This document shows, one piece after another, positions 32,831-39,595 of a stretch of DNA of 39,595 nt. Numbering within the stretch: the first letter of the stretch is position 1; each line of letters opens with the position of its first letter. Position numbers and translations under genes: made by a program. This DNA is from Anabaena sp. CRKS33. GTDB lineage: Bacteria > Cyanobacteriota > Cyanobacteriia > Cyanobacteriales > Nostocaceae. The notes below the pieces were generated by a model. That model made no database searches, had not been told where the DNA came from, and was given only the letters and a program-made list of their open reading frames with translations. Where the stretch lies: positions 1 to 39,595 of the forward strand of contig LJOT01000008.1 in the NCBI GenBank assembly GCA_001672075.1, given 5' to 3'.

Positions 32831-33148
32831 CTAATCTGAGGTGATTTCTGTCAGGGTGACAACATTTTTGGGCTTATCATTAAATACCTTGAACAGCTTT
32901 TGTTCATGGGGTGTGGATTCTATAAACACCTGATAAGCTTGTTGCAAAGCAACACAATATTTCTCTAATCTTTCTTGGTCACTCAGTTGAGGATAACTAT
33001 CATCAATTTGACTCATGAACTGAGAAAACTTTTTCAAAATATGTAAACGATTGACATTTACAAATTTTTGGTCATAGGGCAGATTAAAAAAGATGAAAAA
33101 CTCTTCTGCGTCTACGAGGTTTTTAAATTCATCAATATTGGTACTCAT
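32831..33148 (-). CDS. nifW: Nitrogenase-stabilizing protein NifW
   Basis: A 105-residue NifW, which protects the MoFe protein from oxygen. The conserved region EEFFIFFNLPYDQKFVNVNR (15-34) and the RLEKYCVALQQAYQVF helix are visible. It overlaps the preceding small gene by four bases (ATGA), indicating translational coupling. Length is normal. Confidence 0.94.
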   Translation of the reverse strand: MSTNIDEFKNLVDAEEFFIFFNLPYDQKFVNVNRLHILKKFSQFMSQIDDSYPQLSDQERLEKYCVALQQAYQVFIESTPHEQKLFKVFNDKPKNVVTLTEITSD

Positions 33149-33345
33149 TTAGAATTCTCCATTTTTTTGAGTTGTTGCTTGAGTCCATCTAACTGACAGT
33201 AGATTTCGTAAGTTTCCGCAGCAACATCCATCAGTTTGTGGTAATCTGTGGGTAGTCCTTCTGCTAAATCATGCAGATCCATTTTCATTTGACCTGCTTT
33301 ACTATTTAGCTTTTTAATCTTGGTTGTGATTTCCTCAATTGTCAT
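33145..33345 (-). CDS. CCE_0567-family small nif-cluster protein
   Basis: A 66-residue all-helical protein with K/L-rich heptads (EEITTKIKKLNSKAGQMKMD) and a second helix (KLMDVAAETYEIYCQLDGL). It matches the small helical CCE_0567/DUF683-type proteins that lie between the NifX-associated gene and nifW in cyanobacterial and other nif clusters. Members have been described as metal-binding; the exact role is not established. It is coupled to nifW by a four-base overlap. Confidence 0.85.
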   Translation of the reverse strand: MTIEEITTKIKKLNSKAGQMKMDLHDLAEGLPTDYHKLMDVAAETYEIYCQLDGLKQQLKKMENSK

Positions 33346-33351
33346 ATTTTT

Positions 33352-33395
33352 TGTCCTTTGTCATTGGTCAGTTGTCCTTTGTTAGTTGTCAGTTG
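33352..33395. repeat. Heptamer-type repeat upstream of the CCE_0567 gene
   Basis: TTGTCCTTTG and TTAGTTGTCAGTTG units recur here and at 34354-34376, just before nifX. Read on the minus strand they give CAAAGGACAA, which places AAAGGA in ribosome binding site position before the gene starts. Confidence 0.65.
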
Positions 33396-33462
33396 CAATT
33401 TGCTATAGAAGAGAACAAATTTGCAAGTCTCCTGTAACCACTCACTACTGACCAATGACTAA

Positions 33463-33939
33463 TTAAAGATTGCCTACTTCGGGGAAACGTTTGGCTAAAT
33501 CAATGCCCTTTTCGACAAACTTTGTGCCTTCTTCGTCTAATTTCTCGAAAGAATCAAAACCAAAACGATGGGCATCACGTAAAGTTTTGACGGCTAATAA
33601 TAAGCGTCCTGAAAATACTAAAGCCCAACCAAAACCCTCATGTCCTAATTCAATAACTACATTAGAAATGAGTCCAGTTTCCTTTTCAATACTGGCAGCT
33701 ACTGCCCGGAAAAAGGCATTTATGCGAGAAATAGTAGCGGGATCAACTTCACCTTCTACAGAAATTTCCCGTTTCTTTTGTTTAGTAACAATATAGGGTT
33801 TGAGAATTAATTCATCAGTCCAATTTCGGTAAAAACCATAACTATCTTGCGCCCGAATTTGTTGAACTAATGCTTTCAAAAAAAGGGGTAAAATCACCTC
33901 TAAATTGTTACCAGTTCCATTCACATTATTTGTACTCAT
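33463..33939 (-). CDS. NifX-associated nitrogen fixation protein (DUF269)
   Basis: A 158-residue protein of the NifX-associated (DUF269) family always found after nifX. Typical parts are FLKALVQQIRAQDSYGFYRNW (about 18-38) and the C-terminal region with AHRFGFDSFEKLDEEG. Its role in cofactor synthesis is not settled. It overlaps nifX by four bases (ATGA). Confidence 0.93.
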   Translation of the reverse strand: MSTNNVNGTGNNLEVILPLFLKALVQQIRAQDSYGFYRNWTDELILKPYIVTKQKKREISVEGEVDPATISRINAFFRAVAASIEKETGLISNVVIELGHEGFGWALVFSGRLLLAVKTLRDAHRFGFDSFEKLDEEGTKFVEKGIDLAKRFPEVGNL

Positions 33940-34355
33940 ACTGTTGCTTCGTTTTCAATTTCTTCAGCGAAACTAGGTTTTTTCTGTTGTAAAGCTTTTC
34001 GTAACCAAGGTGGAGGATTACCCTTGAGAGTTTTGACTAATTTATCGAGAATTTCGGCAATTTTTTCCTCTTCAGATTTAGCCTTAACTGGAGTTACACC
34101 TTTCTTAATTAAACGAGCGGCTGCACTACCACCAATAGCCACAACATAAACAATTGTGCAATCATTAAGTGCTTGAAGTTTAGGGGTAATTTTATCCTCA
34201 TTACCATCTTCTTTTAGATCACCTTCAAATTTGAGAGTTTCTACAAATTCATAGCCATGGTCGGAAATTTCATAAACATCAATTTCCTTAGCCCAACCAA
34301 AGTGAGCATTAACATGAATTCTGTCAGTTGTCGTAAAAGCAATTTTCACTTTCAT
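33936..34355 (-). CDS. nifX: NifX, FeMo-cofactor carrier protein
   Basis: A 139-residue NifX, which carries the NifB cofactor and intermediates during iron-molybdenum cofactor synthesis on NifEN. The fold is the NifX/NafY/NifB C-terminal type with KIAFTTTDRIHVNAHFGWA at 3-21 and VYVVAIGGSAAARLIKKGV (about 69-87). AAAGGA in a repeat lies upstream of the start. The gene follows nifN by 163 bp. Confidence 0.94.
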   Translation of the reverse strand: MKVKIAFTTTDRIHVNAHFGWAKEIDVYEISDHGYEFVETLKFEGDLKEDGNEDKITPKLQALNDCTIVYVVAIGGSAAARLIKKGVTPVKAKSEEEKIAEILDKLVKTLKGNPPPWLRKALQQKKPSFAEEIENEATV

Positions 34356-34518
34356 TTGTCCTTTGTTAGTTGTTGTCCAATATTACCTATCGTCTTCCTT
34401 TCCTCTTTCTTCTTCCTTTCTTCCTTCGTGTTATTCGTTCCTTAGTGGTTCATTAAATCCGTATTTTTCGAGCAGCAATTTTTGTGAGTTTGTTGGGTTT
34501 CACTTCGTTTAACCCAAC

Positions 34519-35850
34519 CTACTTTTGATTAATTACTGATGACCATTGATTCATCATTGATGATTCTTCATGTTCTATAAATAGGTTTCCCATGCCGAAA
34601 AGAAGCTCAATAGTACCGCGATAGCCTACTTTGGTAAATAGACCATTTCCTAATCGGTCATAAATGGGAATACCTAAACGATAGAGGGGAATAGAAAGGC
34701 GTTTAGCGATAGTATTTACGTGAGAATTACCAATCAATAAATCAGAACCTCTTGCCAATTTTTCAAAATCTTCTAAATCACCAATGGTGACATCTTTAAT
34801 AGGAAGTTCTTGAAGTAAAGGAGAACGAGTTGTGGTGACAGCATTATGAATTTCCGCGCCCATTGATTGCAAAAATCTAACTATACTCCACAATAAATCT
34901 GGTTCTAAAGCTAAAGATACTCGTTTAGCACTAAAATAAAAGTGAGTATCTAACATTGCATCTTGCAGTTGACGACGTTGACGACGATATTTTTCAGGAA
35001 CAGGATTTCCACTTAATAAAGATAATTTTTGCAGAAGTTGATCTACAGGTTCTAATCCTATTAGATCTCTGAATACTTGATAACCTGTTCCAAAGCGTTC
35101 TTCTAAAATTTTTGCCGCTTGGCGCATACTTTCACCTAAGGCTAAGGTAAAAGCTGAACTACCCAAAGAACGTAATTCTTTTAAAGTTGTTCCACTAGCA
35201 GTTATAGCAGTATAACCATCTTCCAAATGTCCATCTAAGGAAGATCCTAAATCAGGAACAAATATGGGTTCTAGTCCGAAAGCTGTAACTATTTCTCGAA
35301 TTTCTTGAACATCTCCAGGAGTGAGAGCAGCGCCAGCTAAAATTGTGATTTGTTCTGGTTTAATTCCCCCTGCTTTGGGAATTTCTTTAACTATACTTTC
35401 TACTGCAACTGCAAAACCGTCTTGTAATGCACCTTTAAAATCGGGAGTGGGAGCAAAAATAATGGCTAAATGATTAAGTTCGGGGTGACGTTCTCGAATA
35501 TCTTTTAAAAAACGTTCAATATCATCACCTCTAGTTTCTGTTAACCCAGTGGTGCATAAACCAATGATTTCTGGTTGTACCTTTTCTACTAAAGTGAGAA
35601 TAGCTTGTTCCACATTTTCCTCACCACCCAAAATAGTAGTAACTTCTGTCATTGCAGTAGTAGCAAGGGGAATTGCTTCCCGAAAATGTCGAACCAAAAC
35701 CACCTTTGCAAAGGCTGTACAACCCTGAGAACCATGAAATAAGGGCATAGTTCCCTTTAAACCCAAGAAAGCCAAAGAAGCACCTAAAGCCTGACTTTGT
35801 TTGAGGGGGTTGACAGTCACAGACTTTTCTGGAACAATTGCGATCGCCAT
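34519..35850 (-). CDS. nifN: NifN, FeMo-cofactor assembly scaffold subunit
   Basis: A 443-residue NifN, the NifK-like half of the NifEN scaffold on which the FeMo-cofactor is finished. NPLKQSQALGA (14-24) and GSQGC (40-44, cluster cysteine C44) are typical. A TTGLTETRGDDI segment (near 107-118) corresponds to the Nif[13 protein letters not shown] region. The first codons overlap a HIP1 site. Length is normal. A palindromic repeat cluster separates it from nifE. Confidence 0.96.
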   Translation of the reverse strand: MAIAIVPEKSVTVNPLKQSQALGASLAFLGLKGTMPLFHGSQGCTAFAKVVLVRHFREAIPLATTAMTEVTTILGGEENVEQAILTLVEKVQPEIIGLCTTGLTETRGDDIERFLKDIRERHPELNHLAIIFAPTPDFKGALQDGFAVAVESIVKEIPKAGGIKPEQITILAGAALTPGDVQEIREIVTAFGLEPIFVPDLGSSLDGHLEDGYTAITASGTTLKELRSLGSSAFTLALGESMRQAAKILEERFGTGYQVFRDLIGLEPVDQLLQKLSLLSGNPVPEKYRRQRRQLQDAMLDTHFYFSAKRVSLALEPDLLWSIVRFLQSMGAEIHNAVTTTRSPLLQELPIKDVTIGDLEDFEKLARGSDLLIGNSHVNTIAKRLSIPLYRLGIPIYDRLGNGLFTKVGYRGTIELLFGMGNLFIEHEESSMMNQWSSVINQK

Positions 35851-35906
35851 AAATTAATCTTTGATAAATTATAGAACATCTAGAACATCTAAAAATCTTG
35901 TGGGAT

Positions 35907-35979
35907 GGGCTTCTAGCCCGTCTATATTTATTAGTCCGCGTAGGCGGACTTTGCTTGTATAGCCGCGACTTCTAGTCGC
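35907..35979. repeat. Three palindromes (REP-like cluster) between nifE and nifN
   Basis: Three hairpins in a row: GGGC/GCCC (35907-35919), AGTCCGC/GCGGACT (35933-35950) and GCGACT/AGTCGC (35965-35979). The sequence TAGTCCGCGTAGGCGGACTT is a style of dispersed repeat common in Nostoc/Anabaena genomes. In a nifEN transcript they would form strong structures. Confidence 0.75.
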
Positions 35980-36004
35980 TCAGGCTACTCCCTGTGTAAG
36001 ACAA

Positions 36005-37372
36005 TTATTCCCAAGGAGCCGGCTTACGAATTTGCTCCCACACAGGACTATATAAAGCCTCAGTTAACTCCCGCGCCATTTCCACCATACCCACATAACC
36101 CGCGTAGGGATGATGACGTTCTTGGTTAATATCTAAAAAGGGAATTCTGGCTTTTAAAGCAGTATATTGATTTCTACCGCCAGCAATAAGCATATCTGCG
36201 TTAGTCTCTGCAATTAATTTCAGGAGTTCGGAAGCGTTACCTTTCTCCAGCATAATACCATCATTACCCAACAGATTTTTAATTTTAGCTTTATCTTCTT
36301 CCGTACTTTTGCGGGTACTTGTGGCCACAACTTCAATTCCCAAATCCTTCGCAGCGGAAATAATTGACCAACTTTTCACACCACCAGTATAGAGAACAAT
36401 GCGTTTTCCTTTTAATTTTTCTCGATAGGGAGCAAGAGCAATATCTAAGGCCGCAGTTTCGTCAGCAATGAGTTTTTCTGTGCGTTCTTGTAAATCAGCA
36501 TCACCTAATTTAGCCGCCACAGTTCGCAAACAACGGTTAATATCATTAATGCCATAAAATGACTCTTCAATGTAAGGAATACCGTAACGCTCCTCCATTT
36601 TTCGCGCCATATTTAAAAGCGCTCGTGAGCAGATCATGACATTTAATTTTGCCCGGTGAGCATAACGTACTTCTTGATAACGAGCATCACCTGTAATTTT
36701 CGATAAAACCCTAATTCCTAACTTTTCAAATAAGGGTAAAACCCCCCACATTTCCCCCGCAATATTGTATTCACCTATTAAATTAATATCATAAGGGGTA
36801 GTATATTCAGGTTCAGCAGTTCCCACTACATATTCTAGTAAAGCTTCACCACCAAAACGATTACCTAAGTTTTTACTACCAATAAATCCCGGAGCAATAA
36901 CAGGAATAACAGGAGTTCCAATTTTTTCGGCTGCTACCTTACAAACTGCATCAATATCATCACCAATTAGGGCTGTAACACAGGTGGCGTAAACAAAAAT
37001 CGCCGCAGGCTTGTAGTTTTGATTAACTTCTAAAATCGCTTTATAAAGCTTTTTTTCACCACCGAAAATTACATCATTTTCCCCAACATCGGTAGTAAAA
37101 CCCGTCTTATAAAGCATTGGACCAGAAGACAAACTTCCACGACTTCCCCAGGAATTTCCAGCACAAGCGATCGGACCATGAACTAAATGAGCAGCGTCAG
37201 TAATTGGGACTAAAGCAATCATCGCACCATCAAAAGCACAACCCCCTTGAGCCGCACCTGGTTGAGCTTGTTGTGTACAAGATTTATTCTTTTTTTCTGC
37301 CTGTTTTTTTTGATTATGTTCACATCCTGATTCACTCAGCAATTCGTTAATTTTACTTTGGGTGATTTTCAT
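36005..37372 (-). CDS. nifE: NifE, FeMo-cofactor assembly scaffold subunit
   Basis: A 455-residue NifE, the NifD-like partner of NifN. The cluster cysteines are C45 (GGCAFDGA), C70 ([10 protein letters not shown]) and C131 ([12 protein letters not shown]). GEYNIAGE and KSTEEDK blocks are also typical of the family. The N-terminal 35 residues are Lys/Gln-rich with extra cysteines. It is separated from nifK by 449 bp, so it may have its own promoter or a processed upstream end. Confidence 0.97.
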   Translation of the reverse strand: MKITQSKINELLSESGCEHNQKKQAEKKNKSCTQQAQPGAAQGGCAFDGAMIALVPITDAAHLVHGPIACAGNSWGSRGSLSSGPMLYKTGFTTDVGENDVIFGGEKKLYKAILEVNQNYKPAAIFVYATCVTALIGDDIDAVCKVAAEKIGTPVIPVIAPGFIGSKNLGNRFGGEALLEYVVGTAEPEYTTPYDINLIGEYNIAGEMWGVLPLFEKLGIRVLSKITGDARYQEVRYAHRAKLNVMICSRALLNMARKMEERYGIPYIEESFYGINDINRCLRTVAAKLGDADLQERTEKLIADETAALDIALAPYREKLKGKRIVLYTGGVKSWSIISAAKDLGIEVVATSTRKSTEEDKAKIKNLLGNDGIMLEKGNASELLKLIAETNADMLIAGGRNQYTALKARIPFLDINQERHHPYAGYVGMVEMARELTEALYSPVWEQIRKPAPWE

Positions 37373-37821
37373 TTTTATTCTCGCTATTAACAGTACAAAT
37401 CTTGATTAAAGTCCATCATCAAAATGATGATTTCCACAAAATTACAGCCGACTTCACATATTTAGACTACAGTTTAAATTAATATATTTCTTCCTTTGCG
37501 TCTTTGCTCCTTTGCTTCTGAGCGCGAAACAAGATTAATTTAATATTTACACAGATAAACCTGCAAAAAAGATATGTATTTATCTATATTTTCCAGAGTG
37601 GGATTTTCATAACATTGATTAACGCTGATCAAAAGAGATAATTTTTCTGGGAACTTATGGGAAAATTCATCTGTCAGGTAGATGAAAGGAACAAAGATTA
37701 GGCTAGTTAAGCTAGTGGAACTGAAGATAGGGGAGAGGATTTTAGGGAATTTACCCAATTTCCTGTCCCCTTTGCTTATTTTCGACCGAAAGGAGGGGAG
37801 AATCCCACCCCTAGATAATTT
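37373..37821. other. Intergenic region between nifK and nifE
   Basis: About 450 bp without a convincing gene. A 72-codon minus-strand frame (37540-37758) has no family features. Stem-loops follow nifK: AGGGG/CCCCT (about 37794-37812) and TTTCGACCGAAA (37780-37791). Repeat-like TTCCTTTGCGTCTTTGCTCC lies at 37490-37509. The region may end or process the nifHDK message and start nifE. Confidence 0.5.
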
Positions 37822-39357
37822 TTAACGAACTAAGTCGTAGGAAATATCGGTTTGACCAGGAACATTGGTAGTACGGTCAATTTCTTCAAAGATTGTATTT
37901 ACAATCCAGTTCAACAGGTTAATAACACCTTTATAACCAACAGTTGCGTAACGGTGGTAGTGGTGACGGTCCATGATAGGATAACCAATTCTGACCAAAG
38001 GTACACCACAATCACGCCATAAATACTTACCGTAGGAGTTACCAATTAATAGATCTACGGGTTCGGTAAATAACAGGGAGCGTAAGTGCCACAAGTCTTT
38101 ACCACCCCAGATTTTAGCAGACTTACCGAAGGCGCTAGAATCTAACAATGCTTGCAATTCTTTCTCAAATACGTCATTGGTGTTGTGAACCAAGATGTGT
38201 ACTGGTTCAGCACCCATTTCTAACATGAAACCAACTACACTGTAAACTAAGTCAGGATCACCATAGATAGCGAAACGCTTACCATGTAACCAAGCATGGG
38301 AGTCAGTCATCGCATCAACTGCACGACCACGTTCGATTTCTAACTCTTCAGGAATAGCCTTACCAGTCATTTCGCTGAGTTTCATCAAGAACTCATCAGT
38401 TCCCTTGATACCCCAAGGACGAGAAACACAAACGTCTTGACCCCATTCCTTAGCAATGTATTCACGGGTCTTAGCTGTGGAGTAAGCTTGAAGAGCAATA
38501 GTAGCTTTACCGTTAATGGAGTCTGCTGCGTCTTCTAGTTTAGTACCACCTGGGTACATATTGTACTCACCATCACAAGGTGAGTCAACATAGTCACTGT
38601 TGTCAGATAATAAGGTGTAGTCAATACCCATCAAAGAAGCAATGCGCTTAACTTCGCGGTTGTTTTCTACGTAGGTATCAAAACCAGGAATAAAGTTGAT
38701 TTTACCGTTGCTCTTGGCTTTCTTTTTACCTGCGGTTAAGGTAGAAAGGATTCCCTTCATCATGTTATCGTAACCAGTGATGTGAGAACCAACGAAGCTA
38801 GGAGTGTGAGCAAAAGGAACTGGGAGATCTTGAGGAACAGAACCAGCTTCTTTAGCGTTACCAATGAATGATTGTAAGTCATCACCGATAACTTCTGCCA
38901 TACAGGTGGTACAAACAGCAATCATCTTAGGATTGTATAGTTTGTAAGAGTTAGCCAAACCATCAATCATGTTTTGCAAACCACCGAATACAGCCGCGTC
39001 TTCTGTCATGGAAGAAGAAACACCAGCAAATGGTTCTTTGTAGTGACGGGTTAAGTGGGTACGGAAGTAAGCCACGCAACCTTGAGAACCTTGAACGAAG
39101 GGAAGAGTACCTTCAAAACCTACGGCCGCAAACATAGCACCTAAAGGTTGACAACCTTTAGCTGGGTTAACGGTTAAAGCTTCCCGCGCAAAGTTCTTTT
39201 CCCGATATTCCCAGGTTTTTGTCCAGTCTGCTACCCGTTGTACTTCTTCGGAAGTGTGGCCATTTTCAAACTGTTTTTTGTTTTCAAACAGTTGTTGATA
39301 TTCTGGTTGGTGGAATAGCTCAACGTGGTCCTGAATCTTATTTGGATCTTGAGGCAT
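37822..39357 (-). CDS. nifK: Nitrogenase molybdenum-iron protein beta chain
   Basis: A 511-residue NifK. The P-cluster cysteines are C69 (AKGCQPLGA), C94 (GSQGCVAYF) and C152 ([12 protein letters not shown]), matching the family spacing. The start at 39357 ([15 protein letters not shown]) has GGAG upstream on the minus strand and agrees with other cyanobacterial NifK N-termini. The frame is open 22 codons further, but that stretch lies in the nifD-nifK spacer. Codon use is more polished here than in the AT-rich lipid locus, fitting high expression. Confidence 0.98.
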   Translation of the reverse strand: MPQDPNKIQDHVELFHQPEYQQLFENKKQFENGHTSEEVQRVADWTKTWEYREKNFAREALTVNPAKGCQPLGAMFAAVGFEGTLPFVQGSQGCVAYFRTHLTRHYKEPFAGVSSSMTEDAAVFGGLQNMIDGLANSYKLYNPKMIAVCTTCMAEVIGDDLQSFIGNAKEAGSVPQDLPVPFAHTPSFVGSHITGYDNMMKGILSTLTAGKKKAKSNGKINFIPGFDTYVENNREVKRIASLMGIDYTLLSDNSDYVDSPCDGEYNMYPGGTKLEDAADSINGKATIALQAYSTAKTREYIAKEWGQDVCVSRPWGIKGTDEFLMKLSEMTGKAIPEELEIERGRAVDAMTDSHAWLHGKRFAIYGDPDLVYSVVGFMLEMGAEPVHILVHNTNDVFEKELQALLDSSAFGKSAKIWGGKDLWHLRSLLFTEPVDLLIGNSYGKYLWRDCGVPLVRIGYPIMDRHHYHRYATVGYKGVINLLNWIVNTIFEEIDRTTNVPGQTDISYDLVR

Positions 39358-39420
39358 TTCTATATCTCCAAGCTTGCTGTGTATGATGTTTGCGTTTGGT
39401 GGAGAGTCGGAAATACCACT

Positions 39421-39503
39421 CAAGATTCAGAATGCAAAATTCAAAACTGAGAATTTTTAATTTTGAATCTTGAATTTCCAACTCTCCTGGGGTTTTACCC
39501 CAG
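39421..39503 (-). promoter_or_regulatory. Stem-loops in the nifD-nifK spacer
   Basis: CTGGGG/CCCCAG (39487-39503, TTTTA loop) directly follows nifD. CAAGATTCA (39421-39429) pairs with TGAATCTTG (39454-39462) in an AT-rich stem. There is no T-run, so these are more likely mRNA processing or stability elements that set the nifD:nifK ratio than a terminator. The role is inference. Confidence 0.5.
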
Positions 39504-39514
39504 ATTTTTGTTCC

Positions 39515-39595
39515 CTAGACGGAAGCTTTAGCTTTAGCTTTCACTTGAGCTTTTTTGTTCCAGGGAGCGCCAATTAATCCCCAGGTTGGGCTGTT
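39515..39595 (-). CDS. nifD: Nitrogenase molybdenum-iron protein alpha chain, 3' end only
   Basis: The last 26 codons of nifD are seen (NSPTWGLIGAPWNKKAQV, then KAKAKASV and TAG). The NSPTWGLIGAPW block is the conserved C-terminus of cyanobacterial NifD. The gene continues past the window edge. The lysine/alanine tail is encoded by AAAGCT repeats. Confidence 0.92.
   Translation of the reverse strand, partial: NSPTWGLIGAPWNKKAQVKAKAKASV

Noticed and set aside
37540..37758. 72-codon frame between nifK and nifE
   Set aside because: No ribosome binding site that I can support, no family features, and repeat-like surroundings; left as intergenic.

Overview
The window comes from a filamentous, heterocyst-forming cyanobacterium of the Nostocales, probably an AT-rich Anabaena/Dolichospermum-type genome. 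This rests on gene content: petC-petA of the photosynthetic cytochrome b6f complex, the cyanobacteria-specific pipX-pipY-sepF-proC block, a DevBCA-type exporter, a CcbP-like calcium-binding protein, and a nif cluster with heterocyst ferredoxin fdxH in the order nifD-K-E-N-X-orf-orf-W-hesA-hesB-fdxH-feoA. Base-level signs agree: HIP1 octamers (GCGATCGC), degenerate heptamer repeats and small palindromic dispersed repeats.

Layout. 1-439: tandem-repeat tract and petC leader. 440-2226: petC-petA with a clear terminator. 2268-3041: NagB-type sugar phosphate deaminase. 3102-6900 (minus): devB-devC-devA exporter operon preceded by a small unknown gene. 6901-7672: divergent intergenic region. 7673-22432 (plus): a six-gene secondary-lipid (PUFA-synthase/HGL-synthase-like) locus. 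It encodes a PfaA/HglE-like megasynthase (KS-AT-helical repeats-ACP-KR-DH), a PfaB-like protein with a dead KS plus an AT, a PfaD enoyl reductase, a PapA5-like HHxxxDG acyltransferase, a free-standing ACP, and a protein with an N-terminal TubC-type docking domain joined to about 540 residues I cannot assign. A terminator closes the locus. 22498-23214 (minus): secreted pentapeptide-repeat protein. 23645-26606: pipX, pipY, sepF, proC. 26586-29000: a scarred accessory stretch bounded by 35-bp perfect direct repeats that include the 3' end of proC. It holds one intact AlbA/Schlafen-type ATPase gene and three gene remnants. 29066-30724: a very short ORF with a strong ribosome binding site, two unknown hydrophobic proteins and a CcbP-like protein. 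30831-39595 (minus): feoA, fdxH, hesB, hesA, nifW, a CCE_0567-family gene, the NifX-associated gene, nifX, nifN, nifE, nifK and the 3' end of nifD.

How the parts fit (inference). The nif genes build nitrogenase in heterocysts. PipX is the NtcA co-activator that links 2-oxoglutarate to nitrogen control. CcbP-like proteins bind calcium during heterocyst development. DevBCA-type pumps export envelope glycolipids. The lipid locus is divergent from the exporter and lies in the same neighbourhood, so a plausible reading is that it makes a specialised lipid, possibly esterified, for a heterocyst, akinete or other envelope layer. The PapA5-like transferase, the free ACP and the TubC-docking protein are not part of the textbook hgl or pfa sets. 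They are the most likely undescribed biology here.

Start codons were re-chosen for several genes (nagB, the PapA5-like gene, the TubC-domain gene, sepF, feoA, hesB, nifK) from ribosome binding sites, terminators and family lengths. No tRNA, rRNA, CRISPR array or intact insertion sequence was seen.
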